A stretch of DNA of 64,000 nucleotides. Source: Bacteroides muris (ex Afrizal et al. 2022) (GTDB lineage: Bacteria > Bacteroidota > Bacteroidia > Bacteroidales > Bacteroidaceae). The position numbers and the translations under genes are program-made. The stretch covers positions 62,001 to 126,000 of the forward strand of contig NZ_SRYZ01000003.1 in assembly GCF_004793475.1 (NCBI RefSeq). Reading direction: 5' to 3'. The notes beneath the pieces were generated by a model. The model was not told the DNA's origin and made no database searches. It was given only the letters and a program-made list of their open reading frames with translations. Below are positions 47,724-56,878 of the stretch, piece after piece (the first letter of the stretch is position 1; each line of letters begins with the position of its first letter).

Positions 47724-50225
47724 TTACTTACTTTCCAGCTTCAATACCGCTTTTTTCAGTCCTTTGGCAGTGGCCTCAAGCAAGATGCTTCCCGGTTTAT
47801 CGGTAACAGCCACGATGGCAGTCATCATACCGTTGAATACTTTCATTTTCGGAGTCTGGAAACTTTCCAATGAAGCGGGATTTCCGTTGGCACCTGCACG
47901 ATAAAAACCGGCTCCTTTTACATTGAAGCGAATCTCATTCTCAGCAAGAGGACAAAGATTACCATCTTTATCTACCACTTTTACGGTGACAAATGACAAA
48001 TCCTCACCATCTGCACTGAGAACTGTACGATCTGCAACCAGTTCAATATGGTGGGGAGCGCCGGCTGTGTGCATTTCTCTCTCAGCGACCGCTTTTCCAT
48101 CTTTATCGTAGGCAACAACTTTTACACTGCCCGGTTCATATCTGGTATCCATCCACATCAGACGATAGCGCTGCTGCCGCTTGAAGTTGGCTGTGGAAGT
48201 AGAATCTTTACTGTTTTCCACCGTCACAGACAAATCCTTACTGCGCTTACCTTGGCTCTTGCCATTGATAAAGAGCTCTGCCGACGGATAGTTGGTATAG
48301 ACAAACACCGGAGTCACCTCTCCTTCACGGCCTTCCCAATTCCAATGAGGAAGTATATGCAAGGTTTCCTCGTCGGGATTCCAATGGCTGCGATAGAGGT
48401 AGAAACGGTCTTTGGGTAACCCGGCAAGGTCTATGATACCAAAAAGCGAGGAATGGCTGGGCCAGTCGGTATAGTAAGGAGTAGGCTCGCCTAGATAATC
48501 GAATCCAGTCCATACAAATTCTCCTATGCACCAGTTATTATCCTCATGCCAAATCCAATCATCTTCCGGTAAATTACTCCAACCGCAATGTTCAACATCG
48601 TAGGAAGAAGACTGGTGGTCGGAATATTTCTGCATGGAACGGCGTTCCACAGGAAACTTATACACTCCACGGGAACTAACCGTAGAAGCGGTTTCACTGC
48701 CCAAAACAATACATTGGGGAAGTTTTTTGTAATTCTCCAAATACTTATGCGGGCGATAATTAAACCCGGCTACATCCATCGTTGCCGCCATATTATTGTT
48801 GACTACGGCATCCGGAGCATCCATACCTTGAGTGACAAGACGTGTGGGGTCTTCACGATGACAAATGTCCTGCAGCATACGCGAAAGTTTCGGACCACGG
48901 TTTCCGTTCCACTGGTCGGGAACCTCATTGCCGATACACCACATCATGACACTGGGATTATTACGATAGTGGTGAACCAGATTTACCAAGTCCTTCTCCA
49001 CCCATTCATCAAATATCTTATGATACCCGTTCTGCACTTTGGCACCTTTCCATTCATCGAAAGACTCTGCCATCACCATCATACCCATCTCGTCACAGGC
49101 ACGAATCAATTCGGGGGCAGGCATGTTATGGGAAGTACGGATGGCGTTGCAACCCATATCCTTCAATATACGAATCTGACGACGAATACCCGCTTCGTTG
49201 GCTATTCCTCCCAGAGGTCCTAAGTCATGGTGGTTACATACCCCTTTGAATTTCGTCACCTTTCCGTTCAGGAAGAAGCCTTTATCAGGAATAAGTTCTA
49301 TCGTACGGATACCAAAACGGGTCGCATACTCATCTTTCAGAACCTCACCCTCATAAATCTTGGTCTCAGCCGTGTAGAGTACAGGAGCGTCGGGCGACCA
49401 TAAAGAAGGATTGTAGACCACAAAATTCTGGTTGAAGAAAGTACCATCCAGTTTATCACCCGGTCTGTCGTCCGAAGAGAGCATTTTGCCTTCCGCATTT
49501 TTAATTTGGGTTACAATGCGGTAATCAGACACATTTTTACCGACAGGCATCGTCAATTCTGTCTTCACATTGATTCTGGCAAATCCTTCTTCCACTACCG
49601 GAGTAGTAACTACAGTGCCCCATACCGGAATATGCGCCTCTTCATTGATGACAAGATGCACATTGCGGTACAATCCCGCTCCCGGATACCAACGGGAAGA
49701 CTCCGGTTCGTTCTCCAAACGCACGGCAAGCGTGTTCACTTCGTTCTCTTTCAAATAAGGTGTAACATCCATAAAGAAAGAATTATAACCGTAAGGCCAA
49801 TATCCGGCCTTTTGTCCATTTACATAAACATGCGCATGACTCATGGCACCGTCAAACACCAGAGTCGCCTTTTTGCCTTTTGCAAAAGCAGGAGCCTCAA
49901 AATTCAAGCGATACCATCCCACCCCAACAAAAGGTAATCCTCCTGTACGTCCGGCATGTTCCATCGCTTCTTTCTGACCATCCTGGGCAATAGCTACATT
50001 TTGCTTGTCATTGTTGATGCTGAAAGGACCATAAATAGCCCAATCGTGCGGCACCGTCACAGACTGCCATTTGATATCATTGTAAGTGCGACTACTGAAA
50101 TCCTTGCTGTCTTCACGAGTGAACTTCCATCCTTTCTTGAAAGTCTGCACAGTACGTACTTGTGCCTGAAGCAGCAGAGGAACAGCCAACATAAAAATAG
50201 CTGCAAGTTTAAAAATTCGGTTCAT
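47724..50225 (-). CDS. Glycoside hydrolase family 2 beta-galactosidase
   Basis: 833 residues, exported (LAAIFMLAVPLLLQAQ). GH2 layout: FKKGWKFTREDSKDFSSRTY, VPHDWAIYGPFS, YPGAGLYRNVHLVINEEAHI, then the barrel with acid/base E434 (MWCIGNEVPDQW) and nucleophile E569 (CIGEFVWTGFDYLGEP), and a C-terminal DUF4982-like plus Ig-like region. Start set at the ATG at 50225, 7 nt after the stop of the fusion gene; the upstream ATG at 50249 overlaps it. It is the last gene of the five-enzyme operon. In sequence with the sialidase it would remove the galactose exposed on host glycans. Confidence 0.94.
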   Translation of the reverse strand: MNRIFKLAAIFMLAVPLLLQAQVRTVQTFKKGWKFTREDSKDFSSRTYNDIKWQSVTVPHDWAIYGPFSINNDKQNVAIAQDGQKEAMEHAGRTGGLPFVGVGWYRLNFEAPAFAKGKKATLVFDGAMSHAHVYVNGQKAGYWPYGYNSFFMDVTPYLKENEVNTLAVRLENEPESSRWYPGAGLYRNVHLVINEEAHIPVWGTVVTTPVVEEGFARINVKTELTMPVGKNVSDYRIVTQIKNAEGKMLSSDDRPGDKLDGTFFNQNFVVYNPSLWSPDAPVLYTAETKIYEGEVLKDEYATRFGIRTIELIPDKGFFLNGKVTKFKGVCNHHDLGPLGGIANEAGIRRQIRILKDMGCNAIRTSHNMPAPELIRACDEMGMMVMAESFDEWKGAKVQNGYHKIFDEWVEKDLVNLVHHYRNNPSVMMWCIGNEVPDQWNGNRGPKLSRMLQDICHREDPTRLVTQGMDAPDAVVNNNMAATMDVAGFNYRPHKYLENYKKLPQCIVLGSETASTVSSRGVYKFPVERRSMQKYSDHQSSSYDVEHCGWSNLPEDDWIWHEDNNWCIGEFVWTGFDYLGEPTPYYTDWPSHSSLFGIIDLAGLPKDRFYLYRSHWNPDEETLHILPHWNWEGREGEVTPVFVYTNYPSAELFINGKSQGKRSKDLSVTVENSKDSTSTANFKRQQRYRLMWMDTRYEPGSVKVVAYDKDGKAVAEREMHTAGAPHHIELVADRTVLSADGEDLSFVTVKVVDKDGNLCPLAENEIRFNVKGAGFYRAGANGNPASLESFQTPKMKVFNGMMTAIVAVTDKPGSILLEATAKGLKKAVLKLESK

Positions 50226-50232
50226 ATCATTT

Positions 50233-53200
50233 TCATTTATTGTTTTCATTCATTTTATTGTTTTCGCTCATTTCAAACACCAACTCCCCAGCATGCACCA
50301 ATTCATCGTGAGTGATACGGAAACCATTGTGTTTTACTCCATCCAACTTCACCTCCTTAATGTAATCCGAATTGGAAGACTTGCGAATCACCAGTTTGTC
50401 CTCCTTATAATAACGTGAATCCAAACGGAGAGTTACTTTATCGAAAGCCGGTGTCGTAAGGGTATAATCCGGAGTACCGGGACAATCCGGATAGAAACCT
50501 ATCATGCTAAAAATAGCCCATGCAGACATCGTACCTGTATCATCATTACCCGGGATACCATTTGGCTTATCCGTAAAATAGCGTGCCAACAATTCTTTTA
50601 CTAGTTTTTGAGTACGCCATTCTTCTCCAGGGAAATAGCTGAAAAGATAAGGATAAGCAATGTCCGGTTCATTAGCAGGATCATACAGTCCTTCATCAAA
50701 CACTTTCTGAAGTTTGTCCACGAAGTTTTTCCTGCCCCCCATCAGTTTGGCAAGCCCCAACACATCATGAGGCACATAAAATGTATAGTTCCAGGAATTT
50801 CCTTCGTGAAAACCCGGACTGGGTGCGAAATTTGCTCCTTCCATGGGATCGAAAGGCGAATAGAACTTTCCATCCGGCAGGATGGGACGAAGCGTACCGA
50901 ACTCGCGACAATAATAATGCTTATAACCCATAGAGCGTTTGTAAAAAAGCTCCGCATCCTCCTTTTTACCTAATGCCTTTGCTAAACGAGAAAGAGCATA
51001 GTCTGCAATATAGTATTCCAACGCATGCGAAACCGAATTGTCATACTGCTCACGCAAAGGAACATAACCCAGTGAATAATAATCATCAGCATCCGGACGC
51101 ATCAGATTCTCTTTACCGGGTAAAGTAGCCGACTTGTACATCGCCTCATACGCTGTTGCGACATCAAAATCGCGCAAGCCTTTCATCCAAGTATCCACAA
51201 TTACGGGAATGGAAGGATCGCCTTCCATCGTAAGCGTTTCACGACCATAAAGTTCCCATTTTGGCAACCAACCATGTTCACGATACATATCTATCATGGT
51301 ACGTACCATATCAAGCTGACGATCGGGGAAGAGCAAAGTCATCAATTGATGAACGTTCCGATAAGTATCCCATAAAGAGAATACGGTATAGCGGTTTCCT
51401 CTCACCGTGCGGATTTCGTCACCTTCCATGACCGGATACTGCCCGTTGACGTCTTGCAAAGTATTCGGATGAATCAGAAAATGATACAACGCGGTATAGA
51501 ACACACGACGTTGCTCCTCCGTTCCACCCTCTACCAGCACCCGGCTGAGGTCATCGTTCCAAGCTTGACGTGCGGCAGTGTGCAGTTCTTCGAAACTTTT
51601 TCCCGACTGTTCTGCCTCCAAGTTCTGCCGTGCATTGTCAATGCTCACAAAAGAGACTCCCATACTTACTTCTACCTGTTCGTTACTCTCAGCGTCGAAA
51701 GTAAACCATACACCAATGTCATCCCCGCTCATTTCTTTGGTATAATGCGGATAAAGTTTACGAGTCCCCGATGTATTGTCCCATTGAGCCTCCACACCCA
51801 TCTTACGCATCTGCTTCCAATAGCCCTTCGTTTTTGGAGTTTTATTTATCTTCATTACGAAATAGACCGGAAATACTGCATTGGGATTATAACAGAAAGT
51901 TCCCAGTAACTTGCTTCCCTCAATTTCCGTATCACTCACAAAACGGACGGTAGCACCACTTTCATTGGTCAGTCCCTCGCCCAAATTCAGCAAAACATTT
52001 CCTTGTCCGGCCGGGAAGGTGAAACGGGTACGACCTGTACGGGAAGTAGCAGTAACCTCAGTCTTTATACCATATTTGGTCAAGTAGTTGGTATAGTAAC
52101 CGGGAGTAGCCTGTTCGTCTCTATAAGAACTGCCATATTGCAGATAATCCACATTCAACTCACCCGCAGTAGGCATCAACAGCAACGAACCCAATTCGGG
52201 GCATCCTACACCACTGAGGTTGACATGCGCATAGCCGGTAAAATAGGTATTCTTATACTCGTATGGGGTAGACCACCAACGACTGTCTTTGTCAATGTTA
52301 CCGTTCACAGCTCCCATCACATTGAAAGGAACTACCGACATCATTCCTTGCGGACACACTGCGCCCGGGTTAGTAGTGCCATAATTGGTAGTACCCACAA
52401 AAGGATTCACATAATCCACCGGTTGTCTGGCACCACCATCCACCACTATCTCGTCAGTAAATATCCACCCGCCAATCTTCTTGTCGGAACGTGCCTGATA
52501 GCGGATATAACGGGCGCGTGTCTCTCCTTTCCAGCCGTAATTTTTGAAACAAACGACCGAATCTTTAGACACAATGTTCTTCAGATGCGTCAGTTCCGTA
52601 AAATTCACGTTATCAAGCGAAACAGAAATAATAACCTCAGCAGGAAGGAAAATCTCCGGCCCTACCACCTGCATAAAATCTGCACAGACTGACCTGATTT
52701 CATCTTCTTCTTCCAAATCAATAGTCACGTCCAGCCGATTGTGCGAAATAAAACCCTGCCATGCACCATCTACGTTAGTCCATCCACCACGAATACCGTC
52801 AGTCAACGTTTTTTCTCCCTGCGCTTTATAATACTCACTATAAGGTGCATTATACTTCACCGGTTTGCCAAACGCCAGATGCCGAATCGGATGGAGAGAT
52901 TCCGGACGGTTGCCAATCTCGTCTTTCAGTTGGAAAGGATGATAACCAGCAGCTTCCAATCGTTCTACCTCGCGCAAGGCACTACGATGAAAATCCAAGT
53001 ACGATTTACGTTCCGGCATACTCCAAGCAACTTCGGAAAGTGCCAGAATACGGGGATATATCATACTCTCATAATGTTCATCAGTAGGTATATACTCCGC
53101 CCACAAATTGGCCTGCACACCATATAGAAGTTTAACATCTTCCTGAGTAAACGAAGCGGGAACAGGATTATACGAATAGACCTTAGACAATGGCAGATAA

Positions 53201-54519
53201 CCGCCTATTGCCTCTGGTTGCGAGTAAGGCGCGTCCTGATAACTGTCAAAATAGCAATATGCCCCCGGAGTCATCACAGCACGATGACCGGATTTTACGG
53301 CTTTTAGCCCTCCTTCTTCACCACGCCAAGACATTACGGTGGCATTGGGTGCCAAACCGCCTTCCATAATTTCATCCCACCCCAACAGTTTGCGGCCATG
53401 CTTGTTCAGAAATACCTCCATACGGTGAATGAGGTAACTTTGTAATTCATTCAGATTCTTTAATCCCTCATTCTTCATACGCTGTTGGCACTTAGGACAA
53501 CTTTTCCAAGCCTGTTTGCCAGCTTCGTCACCGCCCACGTGGATATACTCGGAGGGGAAGAGTGCCATCACCTCTGTCAGCACATCTTGCAGAAAAGCAA
53601 ATGTCTGTTCGTTGCCGACACAAAAATCCGCACTGGCATAAGGCTTTCCCTGACATGAAAGTTCGGGATAAGCCACCAAAGCTTCTTCCGAATGAGCCGG
53701 CATTTCAATTTCAGGTATAATGGTGATATGACGTTCTGCTGCATAACGCACCAGTTCACGAATATCCTCCTGGGTATAATAACCGCCATAAGCTTCAGGA
53801 TCTGTTCCTTCGCAATATTTACGCCCATCGGGAGCATTCCACCACTTCTTCCAGATACTTTCAGGACGCCATGCGGCCAGTTCCGTAAGCCGGGGATATT
53901 TCTTGATTTCGATTCTCCACCCGGCGGCATCCGTCAGATGCAGATGCAAGCGATTGATTTTATAATATGCCAAAGCATCTATCTGCTTCATCAAGAACTC
54001 CTTGCTACGAAAATGCCGTGAGACATCAATCATCAAGCCACGATAGTCAAAACGGGGCGCATCTTCTATCCGGACGGCAGCCACTTGCCAAAGGTTCTCT
54101 CCGGCAGGTTCAGCCAACTGAAGCAAGGTCTGCAAGCCATAAAACAGTCCGGTATCCGTAGCTGAAGAGATAGTAATTCCCCCAATGTTCACATCCAGCA
54201 CATACCCCTCTTCAGAAGAGACGCCTGACACCGGGCGTTTTTGGAGGAAAATCGTATTTCCTTCGGCGCGGTTCGCCACATATACTTTTCTGTTCAAAAA
54301 AGAAGGCTGGGAAGAGAGATAGGCTATCAGCCGTTCTCTCTCCTCTCCTTTCAGATTGGTATAAAATTTGGTGTCTTTGGTGATACAGAACATGCCGTTC
54401 TGTTGCTCCACTTGCCGCGGCACAGGAATGACTCTTTGCGCCGACAAACTTCCACAAAAAAGAAGAGCAGTCAACAGAAAGACACTAATTGTTGTTTTTG
54501 TAAAATACATATCAAACAT
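50233..54519 (-). CDS. GH20 beta-hexosaminidase fused to GH92 alpha-mannosidase
   Basis: A two-enzyme chimera of 1428 residues with a signal peptide (TISVFLLTALLFCGSLSAQ). In the numbering from 54528: GH20 at ~30-530 with the catalytic pair D334-E335 (EYIHVGGDEAGKQAW) and FDYRGLMIDVSRHF; a discoidin-like beta-domain at ~545-698 (TLTDGIRGGWTNVDGAWQGF, GGWIFTDEIVVDGG); GH92 at ~705-1425 (VDYVNPFVGTTNYGTTNPGA, GYAHVNLSGVGCPELGSLLL, YTVFSLWDTYRNVHQLMTLL, GNDDTGTMSAWAIFSMIGFY). No frameshift or stop separates them. ATG 54519 was chosen (54510 also possible; 54528 is TTG). It sits between separate GH92 and GH2 genes. It could remove HexNAc and then mannose from N-glycan arms. Confidence 0.93.
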   Translation of the reverse strand: MFDMYFTKTTISVFLLTALLFCGSLSAQRVIPVPRQVEQQNGMFCITKDTKFYTNLKGEERERLIAYLSSQPSFLNRKVYVANRAEGNTIFLQKRPVSGVSSEEGYVLDVNIGGITISSATDTGLFYGLQTLLQLAEPAGENLWQVAAVRIEDAPRFDYRGLMIDVSRHFRSKEFLMKQIDALAYYKINRLHLHLTDAAGWRIEIKKYPRLTELAAWRPESIWKKWWNAPDGRKYCEGTDPEAYGGYYTQEDIRELVRYAAERHITIIPEIEMPAHSEEALVAYPELSCQGKPYASADFCVGNEQTFAFLQDVLTEVMALFPSEYIHVGGDEAGKQAWKSCPKCQQRMKNEGLKNLNELQSYLIHRMEVFLNKHGRKLLGWDEIMEGGLAPNATVMSWRGEEGGLKAVKSGHRAVMTPGAYCYFDSYQDAPYSQPEAIGGYLPLSKVYSYNPVPASFTQEDVKLLYGVQANLWAEYIPTDEHYESMIYPRILALSEVAWSMPERKSYLDFHRSALREVERLEAAGYHPFQLKDEIGNRPESLHPIRHLAFGKPVKYNAPYSEYYKAQGEKTLTDGIRGGWTNVDGAWQGFISHNRLDVTIDLEEEDEIRSVCADFMQVVGPEIFLPAEVIISVSLDNVNFTELTHLKNIVSKDSVVCFKNYGWKGETRARYIRYQARSDKKIGGWIFTDEIVVDGGARQPVDYVNPFVGTTNYGTTNPGAVCPQGMMSVVPFNVMGAVNGNIDKDSRWWSTPYEYKNTYFTGYAHVNLSGVGCPELGSLLLMPTAGELNVDYLQYGSSYRDEQATPGYYTNYLTKYGIKTEVTATSRTGRTRFTFPAGQGNVLLNLGEGLTNESGATVRFVSDTEIEGSKLLGTFCYNPNAVFPVYFVMKINKTPKTKGYWKQMRKMGVEAQWDNTSGTRKLYPHYTKEMSGDDIGVWFTFDAESNEQVEVSMGVSFVSIDNARQNLEAEQSGKSFEELHTAARQAWNDDLSRVLVEGGTEEQRRVFYTALYHFLIHPNTLQDVNGQYPVMEGDEIRTVRGNRYTVFSLWDTYRNVHQLMTLLFPDRQLDMVRTMIDMYREHGWLPKWELYGRETLTMEGDPSIPVIVDTWMKGLRDFDVATAYEAMYKSATLPGKENLMRPDADDYYSLGYVPLREQYDNSVSHALEYYIADYALSRLAKALGKKEDAELFYKRSMGYKHYYCREFGTLRPILPDGKFYSPFDPMEGANFAPSPGFHEGNSWNYTFYVPHDVLGLAKLMGGRKNFVDKLQKVFDEGLYDPANEPDIAYPYLFSYFPGEEWRTQKLVKELLARYFTDKPNGIPGNDDTGTMSAWAIFSMIGFYPDCPGTPDYTLTTPAFDKVTLRLDSRYYKEDKLVIRKSSNSDYIKEVKLDGVKHNGFRITHDELVHAGELVFEMSENNKMNENNK

Positions 54520-54534
54520 GTTTAGCAAATTATA

Positions 54535-56856
54535 CTATTCCGTCCCCCACTTTGTCGGTTGATTGGTCATCACCACTTGCAGGGTACCTCCCTCCATCAG
54601 TTGCTGATGGGTAAAATAAGGTTTCGACAACACCGTTCTGTTCAAAACGGCACTCTCAATATACTTGTTTTCCGCTGAGTTGTTTTGAACTACAATTTTA
54701 AACTCCTTACCCTGAGGCAAGCGGATTGTAATCGCATCAAACAAAGGACGACCGATGGAATATTCCGGATTACCAGGACAGAGTTGATAAAAACCCATGG
54801 CATTTAGCACATACCAAGCAGACATTTGTCCGCAATCTTCATTGCCGGAAAGTCCATTGGGATTGTTGAAATACTGGCTATGAAGCACACTATCCACCAA
54901 AGCTTGAGTTTTCCAAGGCTGCCCTACCTTATTATATAGATGCAGAATGTGATGGCTCGGCTCATTTCCATGAGCATACTGCCCTATCAATCCAGATATA
55001 TCGGCAGAAGTCTGGTCACCTTCCAAAGTCGAGTCGGCAGTGAACAAGGAATCCAATTTGGCGATAAAGCCCTCACGCCCCCCCATTAGTTCTACCAGTC
55101 CTTCTACATCTTGCGGCACAAACCATGTCCATTGCCAAGCTGTACCTTCACAATAGTCATCTTCGCGGTGATTACTGGAACGGGGATTGAACGGAGTACG
55201 CCATTTTCCTTCCAGATCTTTTCCGCGCATAAAACGCACCCCCGAATCGAAATAATGACGATAGGAGCGACCGAATTCGGCATAACGATGCTGTGTAGCC
55301 GTATCGCCCAAGGCCTCTGCCAACCGGCTGATACACCAATCGTTGTACGCATATTCCAATCCTTTCGCCACCGATTCATTCTCTTTATCGCAAGGCACAT
55401 ACCCCAATGTATTCTTATAATATTTAGAAATAGGCATCAAAGCGGCATGTTTCAGGTAATCGGTGGTGGCGATGGGTGCCAGCGTATCATACTCGGCACT
55501 ACGTAAACAAGCTTCCAAAGCCAACCGAGCATCAAATCCGCGGTCACCTTTCATATACGCATCTACAATAACCGGCACTGCATGGTAACCGATCATCGTA
55601 CCAGTATAGTTACCAGCCAGTTCCCACATCGGCAAGATACCTCCATCCTGATACTGTTTCAACAAAGCATTGATGAAACGGACATTTTGCTCCGGCTCAA
55701 TGATAGTGAGCAATGGATGCAGGGCACGGAATGTATCCCACAGGGAGAAAATGGTGTACATAGGCTTATCTGGCTCAGCAGTATGTATCTCACGATCCAA
55801 ACCACGATACCGTCCGTCGATGTCGGTAAACAGACTTGGAGAAATACCTGTATGATAAAGTGCCGTATAGAACACGGTCTTCTGGTCAACATTCCCCCCC
55901 TCAATATCTATCTTACCCAAATACTCGTTCCAGTCACGACGGGCATCAGCCTTCACTCGCTCAAAGTCCCATCCCGGAATCTCTGCCAAATTTTTCTTTG
56001 CTCCTTCCCCATCTACCGAAGAAAGTGCCACCTTCACCAGCACCTGTTCATCCTTGTCTGTGGCGAAATGGAGCAATGCCTTCTTCACCGGCAAAACACG
56101 CTTTCCGTCCGGCTGAAGAATAGAATCGGTCAGAATATCGCACGTGAAAGGCTTCGAGAATACCGCTTCAAAATAAACATCGTGTCTCCATGCCCAACTG
56201 TTAGTATTCTTATACCCCCGCAACGTAGAATCATTCACCAATTCCAGAGAGAGAGCACGGTTGTACTGCCCTTGCAGGGAATAATCCAGGTCTAGAATAA
56301 AACCCGCCTCACTGCTTTCAGGAAAAGTATAGCGATGCAATGCTACCCTCGAAGTGGAAGTCAGTTCCGCTTTCACCCCGTATGTCTCCAAGAACACTGA
56401 ATAGTAACCGGGAGCAGCCACCTCACTTTGATGACAAAACCGGGAAGCATAAGGTAATGTTTGGGCAGGAGAACCGCCCGTTGCGGCAAAAGAAACATCT
56501 GAAGAGACCACCTCTTCAGAAAGGACAGTTTGCTGCTTGCCTACAGTGGGCATCAATAGAATCTCACCATAATCGCCACACCCTGTTCCACTGAGATGAA
56601 GATGTGAAAAGCCATTGATTACAGTATCCGTATCATAATAGCCCGAACAAGCATCCCAACCGTAAATACGGGTATCAGGTCCCGGTTGTATCATTCCATT
56701 GGGAACAACAGCACCGGGGAACGTGTGTCCATGTCCTCCGGTGCCAATAAACGGATTGACGTAATCCGCATAATCCTTCTGTACGGCATTTGTGCCACAA
56801 CTTGTAAGGAGTGCCCCGAAAGCCACTCCCCACAAGTATTTATCCACTAATTTCAT
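54535..56856 (-). CDS. Glycoside hydrolase family 92 alpha-mannosidase lipoprotein
   Basis: 773 residues. Lipoprotein signal GALLTSCGTN (Cys 20), so probably anchored in the outer membrane. GH92 motifs: YVNPFIGTGGHGHTFPGAVV, GWDACSGYYD, GFSHLHLSGTGCGDYGEILL, FSLWDTFRALHPLLTI, GNEDCGQMSAWYVLNAMGFY. The family consists of calcium-dependent inverting exo-alpha-mannosidases; its linkage preference cannot be read safely. The GH20-GH92 fusion follows at once (16-nt gap). Confidence 0.95.
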   Translation of the reverse strand: MKLVDKYLWGVAFGALLTSCGTNAVQKDYADYVNPFIGTGGHGHTFPGAVVPNGMIQPGPDTRIYGWDACSGYYDTDTVINGFSHLHLSGTGCGDYGEILLMPTVGKQQTVLSEEVVSSDVSFAATGGSPAQTLPYASRFCHQSEVAAPGYYSVFLETYGVKAELTSTSRVALHRYTFPESSEAGFILDLDYSLQGQYNRALSLELVNDSTLRGYKNTNSWAWRHDVYFEAVFSKPFTCDILTDSILQPDGKRVLPVKKALLHFATDKDEQVLVKVALSSVDGEGAKKNLAEIPGWDFERVKADARRDWNEYLGKIDIEGGNVDQKTVFYTALYHTGISPSLFTDIDGRYRGLDREIHTAEPDKPMYTIFSLWDTFRALHPLLTIIEPEQNVRFINALLKQYQDGGILPMWELAGNYTGTMIGYHAVPVIVDAYMKGDRGFDARLALEACLRSAEYDTLAPIATTDYLKHAALMPISKYYKNTLGYVPCDKENESVAKGLEYAYNDWCISRLAEALGDTATQHRYAEFGRSYRHYFDSGVRFMRGKDLEGKWRTPFNPRSSNHREDDYCEGTAWQWTWFVPQDVEGLVELMGGREGFIAKLDSLFTADSTLEGDQTSADISGLIGQYAHGNEPSHHILHLYNKVGQPWKTQALVDSVLHSQYFNNPNGLSGNEDCGQMSAWYVLNAMGFYQLCPGNPEYSIGRPLFDAITIRLPQGKEFKIVVQNNSAENKYIESAVLNRTVLSKPYFTHQQLMEGGTLQVVMTNQPTKWGTE

Positions 56857-56878
56857 CTTTCTGTTATCATTATTTCTT

